A stretch of 64,000 nucleotides of DNA from Amycolatopsis marina (GTDB taxonomy: Bacteria > Actinomycetota > Actinomycetes > Mycobacteriales > Pseudonocardiaceae): the NCBI RefSeq assembly GCF_900111885.1, contig NZ_FOKG01000007.1, forward strand, positions 1 to 64,000, given 5' to 3'. The notes beneath the pieces are model-generated. The model saw only the letters and a list, made by a program, of their open reading frames with translations. It made no database searches and was not told the origin of the DNA. This document shows positions 18,325-27,465 of the stretch, piece after piece (the stretch's first letter is position 1; every line of letters starts with the position of its first letter). Both the position numbers and the translations under genes were made by a program.

Positions 18325-18930
18325 TCAGATCCAGCCCGCCTCAGTGGCGATCCGGATAGCGTCGACCCGATTGCGCGCGTTGAGTTTGGTGACCGCCGTG
18401 GTGAGGTAGTTGCGCACCGTTCCGGGGGACAGGAACAGCTGGGCGGCGACATCTCCCACGTCGCGGCCCGCAGCCAGTAGCCGGAGAATCTCGGTCTCTC
18501 GTGTGGTGAGGGGGCACACGTCCGTGTCCCACGCGGCCAGGGCCAGTTCACTGTCGATGACCCGCCTGCCCACAGCCACCTGCCGGACCGCGTTGGCCAG
18601 CTTCTCCGGGGGCGCGTCCTTGAGCATGAAACCGTTCACCCGCGCGTCGAGTGCGCGGCGCACGGTACCCGGCCTGCCGAGGCTGGTCAAGATCAGTGTG
18701 CGGCACCGCGGCAGACTCTCGTGGAGTTCACCCGCGGCGGTGAGCCCGTCGATGCCAGGGAGGTCGATGTCGATGATCGCGACATCGGGCTGGTGCTTGT
18801 GGGCCGCGGGCAGGATCTCGTTGCCGGACGCGACCTCGGCGACGACCTCGATGTCGTGCTCGAGGTCAAGCAGGGCGACCAGGGCACCTCGGACCATGTG
18901 CATGTCCTCCGCAAGCAGTACCTTGATCAC
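18325..18930 (-). CDS. NarL/FixJ-type response regulator
   Basis: 201 residues from the GTG at 18930, which has GGGAG six bases upstream; the frame continues to an ATG at 18972 but the GTG gives a normal receiver start (VIKVLLAEDM). The receiver has acidic residues E8/D9, phospho-acceptor D54 in AIIDIDLPGIDG, a Thr/Ser in LILTSLG, and K in GFMLKDAP. The LuxR-type helix-turn-helix is TTRETEILRLLAAGRDVGDVAAQLFLSPGTVRNYLTTAVTKLNARNR. It is convergent with the kinase gene, an unusual arrangement for a cognate pair. Confidence 0.92.
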   Translation of the reverse strand: MIKVLLAEDMHMVRGALVALLDLEHDIEVVAEVASGNEILPAAHKHQPDVAIIDIDLPGIDGLTAAGELHESLPRCRTLILTSLGRPGTVRRALDARVNGFMLKDAPPEKLANAVRQVAVGRRVIDSELALAAWDTDVCPLTTRETEILRLLAAGRDVGDVAAQLFLSPGTVRNYLTTAVTKLNARNRVDAIRIATEAGWI

Positions 18931-19456
18931 TGTCTGCTCCCTGTTCACCTTCTGCGTTGCTCGGCGGTTCATCTTGCCCCGTCCACCTTATGCGTCGTTT
19001 TTTCGTTGGAGCCGCCTAATGGAGCATTCAGGCAGCGTCGGATACCAACTGTGACGCCGCGTTTATGGCCTTCGCTCCGTTGTGACGTTCTGTAGCGAGT
19101 GGTGGGAGTCAGTCGCACTGCTGGTATCGGCCCTGTCCACCGCCGCCTTCCGCAGCGTCCGTGCTTGAAGCCGCTTCGACCTCGGTTCGAGCAGTCGAGG
19201 GAAAACTCACTCGTGTGGGTTAGGTAACGGACCGCGTGGTGACAGTGAGCTGATTTGCAGGAGGGGTGATGTCGGCTTCTCCCGGAGGGCGGCGAGCGGA
19301 GCGCTCGTTCGTTGTGCGTTGTCGCTCCTCGGACCGGTAATTGGTTCGTTCGTCGTGCCACCGAACTCACGTTCCGCGATGCCCCGCGTCAGGGGGACCG
19401 GCGGACCAGAGCCGACGACGTTGACCAGGGGAGTCAGCCCGAGCCAGGGAGTGGAC
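18931..19456. other. Intergenic region before the enediyne cluster
   Basis: 526 bp between the response regulator and the first AraC regulator, transcribed apart. No convincing gene is present. The AraC frame stays open upstream to about 19319, so part may be coding if a longer start is used. A 6-bp inverted repeat, CGAGCG/CGCTCG, lies at 19293-19298 and 19302-19307. This looks like the boundary between the LAP and enediyne loci. Confidence 0.4.
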
Positions 19457-20281
19457 ATGCTAGCCGCCGTTCAGGACGCGATCGCGTCCATGCACGAAAG
19501 ATACTTCGAACCGATCACCGTCAACGAGTTGGCGTCGGAGGTGTTCGTCAGCCCGTTTCATTTCTCCCGGGTTTTCACGAAGGTCACCGGCGTGACGCCT
19601 GGCCGTTATCTGACGGCCGTCCGGCTGTTCGAGGCCAAGCGTTTGCTGCTGACCACGTCCCTGACGGTGGCTGATGTCGTGTGCAGCGTCGGCTACAGCA
19701 GCGTGGGCACTTTCACCAGCCGGTTCACCCAGGCCGTCGGCATGACACCGACGCAGTATCGGAGCCCGGAGGTGGACCAGTTGCTCGTCGCGGTGGCACC
19801 GCACTTCCGGCGACTGCCGGCGCTCGAGGTGCTGCAGAACGCGGGCAGGAGCTGCGCCGTTCCGCAGTGGGATGGTGGTTCGATCATCGGGCGGGTGGAA
19901 ATGCCCACCGGTTCGATGCCGGCCACAGTGCTGGTAGGTGTGTTCGCCGATGCCATCCCGCAGCGCGGCCCGGTGGCGTTCAAGGGGATGCGAGAGGTCG
20001 GTTCGACCGAACTGGTCATCAACAACGTGCCCGAGGGCCGGTGGACGCTGCTCGCGGCCGCCGAGCACCAGCGGACTCCCGGCGCTCCCGGTGCCTTCTC
20101 CATCGGAACGATCGACGAACCCGTCACGGTTACCGCGGGGCGGGCGGCGCGGGTCGATATCCGGATGCGCGGAATCCGGCCGACCGATCCGCCGATCGCG
20201 ATCACCCTGGCCGACCAAAACTCCCCGGTCGAACCGGGACGTCATCTCACGCGGCCCATGAATCTGCGAGCGGTCGCCTGA
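19457..20281 (+). CDS. AraC-family regulator, N-terminal HTH (enediyne cluster, copy 1)
   Basis: 274 residues from the ATG at 19457 with GGGAG five bases upstream; in-frame starts exist as far up as 19319. The AraC double helix-turn-helix is at the N-terminus: ITVNELASEVFVSPFHFSRVFTKVTGVTPGRYL and LTVADVVCSVGYSSVGTFTSRFTQAVGMTPTQYR. The C-terminal ~150 residues (MPATVLVGVFADAIPQRGP... NNVPEGRWTLLAAAEH) form a separate domain also found in the regulator at 44836-45573. It stands at the left edge of the long plus-strand enediyne run and is a likely activator or ligand-sensing switch for it. Confidence 0.88.
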   Translation: MLAAVQDAIASMHERYFEPITVNELASEVFVSPFHFSRVFTKVTGVTPGRYLTAVRLFEAKRLLLTTSLTVADVVCSVGYSSVGTFTSRFTQAVGMTPTQYRSPEVDQLLVAVAPHFRRLPALEVLQNAGRSCAVPQWDGGSIIGRVEMPTGSMPATVLVGVFADAIPQRGPVAFKGMREVGSTELVINNVPEGRWTLLAAAEHQRTPGAPGAFSIGTIDEPVTVTAGRAARVDIRMRGIRPTDPPIAITLADQNSPVEPGRHLTRPMNLRAVA

Positions 20282-20338
20282 CCGAGGCTGTCACACGATG
20301 CGGCACGAGCCGCGCGTAGTACGGAAAGGACACTGACG

Positions 20339-21334
20339 GTGGCGAGAATTCTCGGTACCATCCGACGGCTGGTTCTCGCACCGTCGATGACCTCGGTGAC
20401 ATCCGAGTCCCGTGGCTTCCCCGGCAGCGACTCGATCGCCGCGGCCGAACTCGACCGGATTCCACAATCGGTGGTGTGTGGGTTCGAATGGGGGATCGAA
20501 GCACCGGAACTGTGGGAGATCGAGCGCAGGCTGGACATGGTGGAGCCGGAACTTCGAGGCTTCGCCTACGAGGGTGCGGCGATGGCCTGCAGCATTTTGG
20601 ACGCGATGGCGATACGCGGTCGGCAGCGTACCCGTGAACTGCTGGTCGGACCAGGGAAGCAGCACATATTCCTGACCTACATCGGTATCGGATTCGCCAT
20701 GGCGAGACTACCGAGAAGGCTATGGAAAGGGATTCTTCCCGACCTCGCCGAATCTCCGTACCACCCCACGATGAGCTGGCTCGCCGTGGATGGATACGGC
20801 TTCGACCGAGCCTATTTCGACACTCGGCGCTGGGTTGACGCCCAGTTCGTGCCGAAACCATATCCGTGGGAGGACGCGCCAGCGTACTTTCCACGAGCGG
20901 TCGATCAGGGAATCGGCAGGGCACTGTGGTTCATTCACGGGGCCAATGCGCAAGAGGTCGCCGCCGCGGTGACACGGTTCGCCGGTCCCAGGCAGGCGGA
21001 CCTGTGGAGCGGGGTGGGCCTCGCGGCCACTTTCGCCGGAGGGTGTGACTCCGCCGGGCTGGCACACCTGCACAGCGCAGCAGGCGAACACTGGCCCGAG
21101 ATGGCACTCGGAGCGGTGTTCGCCGCCAAGGCGCGTGACTACGCCGAATTTGTCCCACAGCACACGAAGAACGCACTGCGAACGCTGGCCGGGCTCTCTG
21201 TGCGTGCTGCGGTCGACCTCGCCGACGGTACCGCGCCGGGCTCCGGTGTGCCCGGGCCTGTTCCGGCATACGAGTCGTGGCGCCGGCGCATTCGCGATGG
21301 CCTGGCAGGATCCGCCGAGCGGATCGCGAGCTGA
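20339..21334 (+). CDS. DUF1702 enediyne biosynthesis protein (UnbL/E2-type), copy 1
   Basis: 331 residues from a GTG at 20339 with GGAAAGGA upstream. It carries the DUF1702 pattern seen in enediyne clusters: RLDMVEPELRGFAYEGAAMACSILDAM, HIFLTYIGIGFAMARLPR, LAVDGYGFDRAYFDTRRWV, AVDQGIGRALWFIHGA and RQADLWSGVGLAATFAGGC. The biochemical role of this family is unknown; it is conserved with the enediyne PKS cassette. It has no obvious signal peptide. It begins the operon that runs toward the PKS and is paralogous to the next gene (same block order throughout). Confidence 0.9.
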   Translation: MARILGTIRRLVLAPSMTSVTSESRGFPGSDSIAAAELDRIPQSVVCGFEWGIEAPELWEIERRLDMVEPELRGFAYEGAAMACSILDAMAIRGRQRTRELLVGPGKQHIFLTYIGIGFAMARLPRRLWKGILPDLAESPYHPTMSWLAVDGYGFDRAYFDTRRWVDAQFVPKPYPWEDAPAYFPRAVDQGIGRALWFIHGANAQEVAAAVTRFAGPRQADLWSGVGLAATFAGGCDSAGLAHLHSAAGEHWPEMALGAVFAAKARDYAEFVPQHTKNALRTLAGLSVRAAVDLADGTAPGSGVPGPVPAYESWRRRIRDGLAGSAERIAS

Positions 21335-21512
21335 CCAGGTCACCTTCCGCCCGCCACTCGCGCGCCAACCCGGATTCCTGTCCCGGTTCTTCAGAATTGC
21401 GCATTTCTCCCGGTCGCGCGCGCAAATGGTGAGTAGTCAGGAATCGGCGCGACCTGTGAGAATCTGTTCAGATCTTCTTCCAGCGCGATTTCTGTCAGCA
21501 AGGGAGAGTAAA

Positions 21513-22493
21513 TTGGTTTCCGGACTACGTGCGCTCCGGCGTCGTGTTCTCACGCCAAAGGTAGCAGAGACGTCGCTTGACGTGCGGGGATTTCACAAGA
21601 AAAGCCCGGAAGCGCAGGAGATGCTGGAAGCGGTCGGCCGGACGTTTCTCGAGGGGTATGCGCACGCACTCGAGGCACGTTCCGTCGAGGATGCGGAGAG
21701 CCGGCTCGAGCAGGTGGCGGCACCGCTTCGCGGTTTCGCCTACGAGGGCGCCGGAATGGGCTTCGCCATGCTCGACGGTCTGCCGTTCGGTCACCGCCAC
21801 CACGTCGCCGACTTTCTGGAGGGAAAGGCAGGCAGGCACGTCTACATGGTGTACGTGGGCATCGGCTGGGCAATGGCCCGGCTGCCACGGTTCCGCTGGC
21901 CGAAGGCCGACTCGCTCGACCCGCTGCTGCGCGGACTGGTGCTCGACGGGTACGGCTTCCATCAGGCCTACTTCCACACGGGACGGTACGTGCACGAGCG
22001 GTATCAGGATCCCGGCTTCTCCTGGCCGGACGACGCGAGCAGGTCGTACTCCCACCATGCGATCGACCAGGGCATCGGCAGAGCCATGTGGTTCGTCGGG
22101 GGCACGGACGCGGTCAAGGTCGCATCGTTGATCGACGCGTTCCCCGTCTCGCGCCAAGCAGACCTGTACTCCGGTGCGGCGCTCGCGGCGACCTATGCCG
22201 GAGGTGCCGACGAGCGAGAACTGCACGTGCTTCGCGACCGTGCGGGGCGGTTCCGGCAACACCTCGCGCAGGCTTCCGCGTTCGCCGCGGAGGCGAGGGT
22301 ACGAGCGGGCCTGCTCGTACCGCACACGGCGGTGGCCACGCGGGTCCTGTGCGGCACCACACCGGAGTCCGCGGCGCGGATCACCCAGGACGTCCGGCCA
22401 AGCAACCCGGTCAACGGTGATGTCCCGGCCTACGAACTGTGGCGGCAGCGGATCGCCGACGAATTCGCAACCCTCGGAGGTGTGCACTCATGA
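21513..22493 (+). CDS. DUF1702 enediyne biosynthesis protein (UnbL/E2-type), copy 2
   Basis: 326 residues from a TTG at 21513 that follows GGGAGAG by the right distance; the open frame extends upstream without a good ribosome site. The same DUF1702 blocks occur: LEQVAAPLRGFAYEGAGMGFAMLDGLPFG, HVYMVYVGIGWAMARLPRF, LVLDGYGFHQAYFHTGRYV, AIDQGIGRAMWFVGGTDA and RQADLYSGAALAATYAGGA. Its stop overlaps the ATG of the UnbV gene. Two adjacent DUF1702 copies suggest a heteromeric complex or divided roles. Confidence 0.9.
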   Translation: MVSGLRALRRRVLTPKVAETSLDVRGFHKKSPEAQEMLEAVGRTFLEGYAHALEARSVEDAESRLEQVAAPLRGFAYEGAGMGFAMLDGLPFGHRHHVADFLEGKAGRHVYMVYVGIGWAMARLPRFRWPKADSLDPLLRGLVLDGYGFHQAYFHTGRYVHERYQDPGFSWPDDASRSYSHHAIDQGIGRAMWFVGGTDAVKVASLIDAFPVSRQADLYSGAALAATYAGGADERELHVLRDRAGRFRQHLAQASAFAAEARVRAGLLVPHTAVATRVLCGTTPESAARITQDVRPSNPVNGDVPAYELWRQRIADEFATLGGVHS

Positions 22494-24433
22494 TCGCGAC
22501 AGTTCGCTGGCTGCGTAAGCAGCTGGCCGGGATCGTGGCGCTGACACTCGTCGCCGGCCTGTTCCTGGTCAGCCGCCTGCCTGAGTCGTCGGCTGCGGAG
22601 GTCGACGAGCTCGCGAGCGGCTACGGGTTCACGCCGATGTCGATCGCCATGCCGAGCGGGTTCCCACAACAGGAGATCCGCGAGGTCAATCAGGACTACA
22701 CCGACATCGACGCCTGGATCTCCTCTGTCGGCGCGGGAATCGCGATGAACGACCTCGACGGTGACGGCCTCGCCAACGACCTGTGCATCACGGACCCACG
22801 GATCGACCAGGTGGTGGTGACACCGACCCCCGGTGCCCGTGCGGACCGTTATCCGCCGTTCGCCCTGCGCAACGCGCCCCTGCCGATGAACGACGTCATG
22901 GCGCCGATGGGTTGTGCCCCAGGTGACTTCAACGAGGACGGGTTCATGGACCTGCTCGTCTACTACTGGGGCAGGACGCCCATTGTGCACCTCGCCGAGC
23001 CGGAGGCCGGAAGCCTGACCGCGGCCTCCTACCTGCCGACCGAGCTCGTCCCGACCGCGGCCGGCTCCCAGTACACCGGTCCACAGTGGAACAGCAACGC
23101 GGTTGCCGTCGCGGACTTCGACGGTGACGGGCACGTCGACATCTATCTCGGGAACTACTTTCCGCACGGTCCTGTTCTCGACCCGAAGGTCTCCGGCGGA
23201 GTGGCGATGAACGACTCGCTCTCCAACGCGTCGAACGGGGGAGAGGACTACTTCTTCCGCTGGACCGGAGCGACGGAAGGCCCTGTCCCCGAGGTCCGAT
23301 TCGAACGGCTCGACGATGTGCTGCCCACTGATCTCTCGAAGGGCTGGGTGCTCGGCTCGAGTGCCAACGACGTGGACGGTGACCAGCTTCCGGAGCTGTA
23401 CCTCGCACAGGATCACGGTCGCGACGCGATGCTGCACAACCGGTCCACCCCAGGGACGATCAAGTTCGAGCCGGTCCTCGGCGCGTCGTCGCCAATGCTG
23501 CCGAAGTCAAAGCGCATGGGCGCCGACTCCTTCAAGGGCATGGCCGTCGACTGGGGTGACCTCGATCGCAACGGGCTCTACGACCTGTTCGTCAGCAACA
23601 TCACCACGTCCTTCGGCATTCAGGAGAGCAACTACCAGTTCATGGCGACCCCGGAGAGCCGTTCGGAGATGCGGGCGAGGCTGCAGAGCGGTGAGGCGCC
23701 ATGGGAGGACCGCAGCACCGACGACGGCACGGCATGGTCCGGCTGGGCCTGGGACGTCAAGATGGGCGACTTCAACAACAGCGGCGACCTGGCGATCGCA
23801 CAGACCAACGGGTTCGTGAAGGGCGAGGTGAACCGCTGGCCGCAGCTGCAGGAACTCGCCACGGCCAACGACCTGGTGGTGCACGATCCGAGTTGGTGGC
23901 CGCACGTGCGTGCCGGCGACGACCTGGCGGGCAGCCAGCGCCTGCACTTCTTCGCCAGGAAACCGGACGGTGGGTACGTCAACATCGCCGGGCGGCTGGG
24001 CCTGGATGTTCCCGTGCCCACACGCGGAATCGCCACAGGGGACGCCGACGGCGACGGCCGGATCGACCTCGCGGTCGCCCGGCAGTGGGACCAGCCCGCG
24101 TTCTACCACAACGAGGCTCCTGACGCCGGAGCCTTCCTCGGCCTGAAGCTGTCGCATGACGACACACCAGGAGCACCGGGATCGCCGGTGGTCGGTGCAC
24201 AGGTCACCGTGACCACGCCGGACGGGCGCACCCTGATCGACCGGGTAGACGGCGGCGGGGGTCACTCCGGCAAGCGCAGCAGCGATGTCCACATCGGTCT
24301 CGGTGACGTGACCGCGCCCGTCACCGTGGTGCTCGAGTGGCGGGACCGGTCCGGCCGGATGCACGACCAGGAACTTCAGTTGACCCCGGGCTGGCACTCG
24401 CTGCGACTGGGCTCCCGGGCCGAGGAGAGGTGA
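22490..24433 (+). CDS. UnbV-type (ASPIC/FG-GAP) enediyne biosynthesis protein, E3
   Basis: 647 residues; the ATG overlaps the previous stop (ATGA) and has GGAGG ten bases upstream. An N-terminal hydrophobic helix (LAGIVALTLVAGLFLVS) is a signal peptide or anchor. Several FG-GAP/VCBS-like calcium-binding repeats contain D-x-D-G-D motifs: NDLDGDGLAND, GDFNEDGFMDL, ADFDGDGHVDIYLGN, NDVDGDQLPEL and GDADGDGRIDLAV. The C-terminal ~90 residues are the ASPIC/UnbV domain (VVGAQVTVTTPDGRTLIDRVDGGGG). This is E3 of the conserved enediyne cassette (E3-E4-E5-E-E10). Its function is not established. It probably acts at or outside the membrane. Confidence 0.93.
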   Translation: MIATVRWLRKQLAGIVALTLVAGLFLVSRLPESSAAEVDELASGYGFTPMSIAMPSGFPQQEIREVNQDYTDIDAWISSVGAGIAMNDLDGDGLANDLCITDPRIDQVVVTPTPGARADRYPPFALRNAPLPMNDVMAPMGCAPGDFNEDGFMDLLVYYWGRTPIVHLAEPEAGSLTAASYLPTELVPTAAGSQYTGPQWNSNAVAVADFDGDGHVDIYLGNYFPHGPVLDPKVSGGVAMNDSLSNASNGGEDYFFRWTGATEGPVPEVRFERLDDVLPTDLSKGWVLGSSANDVDGDQLPELYLAQDHGRDAMLHNRSTPGTIKFEPVLGASSPMLPKSKRMGADSFKGMAVDWGDLDRNGLYDLFVSNITTSFGIQESNYQFMATPESRSEMRARLQSGEAPWEDRSTDDGTAWSGWAWDVKMGDFNNSGDLAIAQTNGFVKGEVNRWPQLQELATANDLVVHDPSWWPHVRAGDDLAGSQRLHFFARKPDGGYVNIAGRLGLDVPVPTRGIATGDADGDGRIDLAVARQWDQPAFYHNEAPDAGAFLGLKLSHDDTPGAPGSPVVGAQVTVTTPDGRTLIDRVDGGGGHSGKRSSDVHIGLGDVTAPVTVVLEWRDRSGRMHDQELQLTPGWHSLRLGSRAEER

Positions 24434-25473
24434 GGACATTGACCGACCAGAAGACAGCGGCCGCGCCGCGGCACGACCCCAAGGTGATCACGGCGCTGCG
24501 CCGGTTCGCCATCTCGATGACCGTGTTCAACATTCTCGGGTACACGGTTCTCGGGTTCGAGCAGCCGTGGCTGTGGCCGCTGATCGCCCTCGCCACGGGC
24601 TACAGCCTGGAGATCGGTTTGGAGTTCGTGGGTGCCCGTACGGATCGGCGCCCGCCTCGCTTTCTCGGCAACGGGTTCCGGGGGTTGGCCGAGTTCCTGC
24701 TTCCCGCGCACATCACCAGCCTCGCCGTGAACATGCTGACCTACCCGAACGACCAGGTACTGGTGATGATGTTCGGCATCGCGGTCGCGGTGGGTGCGAA
24801 GTGGGTTCTGCGGGCGCCGGTCCGCGGCCGGATGCGGCATTACATGAACCCCTCGAACTTCGGCATCGCGATCATCCTGGTGCTGTTCCCCTGGGCGAGC
24901 ATCGCGCCTCCCTACCACTTCAGTGAGAACGTGAGCGGTCCGATCGACTGGCTCATTCCCGCCGTCATCATCGGCGCGGGAACAATGCTGAACGCGAAGC
25001 TGACCGGCCGGATGTGGCTGATCGCCGGTTGGCTGAGCTTCTTCGTCCTGCAGTCCGTGGTGCGTGGCTGGGTGCTCGACACCGCGATTCTCGGCGCGCT
25101 CGGCACGATGACCGGAATCGCGTTCGTCCTGTTCACCAACTACATGATCACCGACCCCGGTACCACGCCGTCGAAACCCGGCTCGCAGTTCGCCTTCGGC
25201 GCGGGAGTCGCGGTCGTCTACGGATTGCTCACCGGTGCGGGCATCGCCTACGGCCTGTTCTTCGCGACCGCGGTGGTCTGTCTGATCCGCGGCGGGTTCC
25301 TGTGGTCGCTGCACTTCGTCAACAAGGCTCGGGAACAGTGGGAGGCCCAGCAGCGGGACGCGCTCGAACTGGCGTCGCCTCCCGCACCGGAAGGCGAGCA
25401 AGCCGCGCCCGCGGTCTCCCCGGCGCCCGTCGCCGCCCAGCCCGGCGAACCTTCGAGGAGGGCCGCGGCATGA
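24430..25473 (+). CDS. UnbU-type integral membrane protein, E4
   Basis: 347 residues from the GTG at 24430, which overlaps the UnbV stop; the TTG at 24439 is an alternative with GAGGTGAGGA just upstream. About nine hydrophobic segments occur, including WLWPLIALATGYSLEIGLEF, VLVMMFGIAVAVGAKWVL, FGIAIILVLFPWASIAPP, IPAVIIGAGTMLN and FGAGVAVVYGLLTGAGIAYGLFFATAVVCLI. The motif MNPSNFGIA and the segment NYMITDPGTTPSKPGSQ are as in NqrB/RnfD-related UnbU proteins. The C-terminus is a Pro/Ala-rich cytosolic tail. It is the E4 member of the conserved cassette, directly after E3 and coupled to the P450. Confidence 0.92.
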   Translation: MRTLTDQKTAAAPRHDPKVITALRRFAISMTVFNILGYTVLGFEQPWLWPLIALATGYSLEIGLEFVGARTDRRPPRFLGNGFRGLAEFLLPAHITSLAVNMLTYPNDQVLVMMFGIAVAVGAKWVLRAPVRGRMRHYMNPSNFGIAIILVLFPWASIAPPYHFSENVSGPIDWLIPAVIIGAGTMLNAKLTGRMWLIAGWLSFFVLQSVVRGWVLDTAILGALGTMTGIAFVLFTNYMITDPGTTPSKPGSQFAFGAGVAVVYGLLTGAGIAYGLFFATAVVCLIRGGFLWSLHFVNKAREQWEAQQRDALELASPPAPEGEQAAPAVSPAPVAAQPGEPSRRAAA

Positions 25474-26840
25474 CGGTCCTCGCGGGGGCGTCGAGCAGGG
25501 TGCGCCGGGTGCCGCCCGGCCCACCGCGCTCGGCCACACCAAGGCTGCTGCGGCAACTGTTCACCGATCGGCTCGCGCTGATGTCGTCGACGGCGTCGGT
25601 CTACGGTGACGTCGCCAGAATCGCGATCGGGCCGAAGGCCCTGTACCTGGTCAACGGCCCGGATGCGGCCAAGCACGTTCTCGCCGACAACCACGCCAAC
25701 TACCACAAGGGAATCGGTCTGGTCGAAGCGAAGAAGGTGATCGGCGACGGTCTGCTGACGAGCGAGGGCGAGCTGTGGCGACGACAGCGTGCGCTGATCC
25801 AGCCTGCCTTCCAGCACAAGCGGATCGCCGCGCAGGCCGGTGCCGTGGCGCAGGAGGCGGGTGGTCTCGTCGCCCGGCTGCGCGAGCACATCGGGGCGGG
25901 ACCTGTCGAGATGACCCGGGAGATGACCGGGCTCACGCTCGGCGTGCTCGGGCGCACACTGCTCGACTCCGACCTCGGCGATCTCGAGTCGATCGGACAC
26001 GCCTTCGAGGCGGTGCAGGATCAGGCCATGTTCGAGGCGGTCACGTTGTCCATGGTCCCGGCGTGGTTGCCCTTGCCACGGCAGTCGAGATTCCGCAGGG
26101 CACGCGCTGAGCTGCGAAACGTGGTGGACGATCTCATCGAGGCCGGGGTGCGACGGGCCCGGCAGGACGGCGGTCCCGAGGCCGGGGCGGATGTGCTGTC
26201 CAGCCTGATCGATTCGGCCGGGGGGCAGCGCGGCGGGCTGCGCGACGAGTTGACCACCCTCCTGCTCGCGGGGCACGAGACGACGGCCAGCACACTGAGC
26301 TGGGCGCTGCATCTGCTCGACCGGCATCCCGGGGTCGCCCGGCGACTTCGCGCCGAGGCGGTCGACGTGCTCGGCGACCGGTTGCCGGAGTTCGCGGACC
26401 TGCGCCGCCTGACCTACACCGGCATGGTGGTTCAGGAGGTGCTGCGGCTCTACCCGCCAGTGTGGCTGCTCCCGCGCGTGGCGCTCGCGGATGACGAGAT
26501 CGGCGGTTACCACGTGCCCGCGGGCGCCGATGTGGTCGTCTGCCCGTACACCATGCACCGCCATCCCGGCCATTGGCAGGACCCCGGCCGATTCGACCCC
26601 GAGCGGTTCGCCCCCGACCGCCCGGTGACGCGGCCTCGATACGCCTACATGCCCTTCGGCGGCGGCCCACGTTTCTGTGTGGGCAGCAATCTCGGAACGA
26701 TGGAGGCGGTCTTCACCATCGCGGTACTCATGCGGGATCTGCGGCTGACGGGAGTTCCGGGAAGGCGGGTCGTCGCGGAACCGATGTTGTCCCTGCGTGT
26801 CCGGGGCGGTTTGCCGATGACCGTCCACCCTGCGTCCTGA
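25470..26840 (+). CDS. Cytochrome P450 (enediyne E7-type)
   Basis: 456 residues, ATG overlapping the previous stop with GAGGAGGG upstream. P450 landmarks are all present: I-helix oxygen-binding motif LLLAGHETTASTLSW, ExxR in VVQEVLRLYPP, the PERF-like FDPERFAPDRP, and the heme loop FGGGPRFCVG with Cys403. It resembles CYP families with bulky hydrophobic substrates. A P450 of this sort (SgcE7 type) is associated with nine-membered enediyne core processing. Position between UnbU and the GMC pair supports a core-oxidation role. Confidence 0.93.
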   Translation: MTVLAGASSRVRRVPPGPPRSATPRLLRQLFTDRLALMSSTASVYGDVARIAIGPKALYLVNGPDAAKHVLADNHANYHKGIGLVEAKKVIGDGLLTSEGELWRRQRALIQPAFQHKRIAAQAGAVAQEAGGLVARLREHIGAGPVEMTREMTGLTLGVLGRTLLDSDLGDLESIGHAFEAVQDQAMFEAVTLSMVPAWLPLPRQSRFRRARAELRNVVDDLIEAGVRRARQDGGPEAGADVLSSLIDSAGGQRGGLRDELTTLLLAGHETTASTLSWALHLLDRHPGVARRLRAEAVDVLGDRLPEFADLRRLTYTGMVVQEVLRLYPPVWLLPRVALADDEIGGYHVPAGADVVVCPYTMHRHPGHWQDPGRFDPERFAPDRPVTRPRYAYMPFGGGPRFCVGSNLGTMEAVFTIAVLMRDLRLTGVPGRRVVAEPMLSLRVRGGLPMTVHPAS

Positions 26841-26895
26841 GACGGGGACGCACAGCTGACGGTCCACTGTGGGCGGTCTGAGGAGGAGGAGAACT

Positions 26896-27465
26896 GTGCG
26901 CACGGGTAGCGGAGACGACGATCAGGGCCTGACCTCGACTCTTGAGGCCTTCGCCGACACGATCGTGCCAGGGGAGAAGCGACACGATGCGGACCACGCG
27001 ATCGCGGGTGCGGCAGCGGGACCGGGAGCAGTTGCCGCCGGAGCTCTCGAGTTATTGAACACTCCGGCGACCGGAGTGACGGCCGGCCTGGAGTTCCTGG
27101 TTCCCGCACTGAACCAGCACGCACGGAGCTGGGCGGAGGAGCGCGGCCTCCAGCTCGATGCCGAGCTGCCCGCGTTCGTCGCGCTGCCGTTCGGGGAACG
27201 CACCTCGCTCGTGTACACCCTCACCGCTCCGGGCCACCCCGAGAAGGACGGCTGGGTGGCCCTCGCGCTGTTCTGCAACATGGCCTTCGACAGTGCCGCG
27301 CATCTGCATACGGCCGAGGCGATGGCCACCGGGCATCCCGGACTGCGCGCGATGGGCTTCTTCGATCCCGATGCCGACGGACTCTGGCGGTTCCCGCACT
27401 ACTCCTACCGCCGCAAGCTCGCCGACATCCACCCGAACACGACGCCGTCAGGGAGCCCAGCATGA
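26896..27465 (+). CDS. Small partner protein of the GMC oxidoreductase (gluconate 2-dehydrogenase subunit 3-like)
   Basis: 189 residues from the GTG at 26896, preceded by AGGAGGAGGAG. It starts with an acidic segment and the helix LTSTLEAFADTIVPGE, then ends with GHPGLRAMGFFDPDADGLWRFPHYSYRRKL, a layout like the small (subunit 3) proteins that accompany flavoprotein dehydrogenases. No twin-arginine signal is present, so it likely stays in the cytoplasm. Its stop overlaps the ATG of the GMC gene, consistent with a two-subunit enzyme. It may correspond to an SgcE8-type protein; that correspondence is inference. Confidence 0.7.
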   Translation: MRTGSGDDDQGLTSTLEAFADTIVPGEKRHDADHAIAGAAAGPGAVAAGALELLNTPATGVTAGLEFLVPALNQHARSWAEERGLQLDAELPAFVALPFGERTSLVYTLTAPGHPEKDGWVALALFCNMAFDSAAHLHTAEAMATGHPGLRAMGFFDPDADGLWRFPHYSYRRKLADIHPNTTPSGSPA

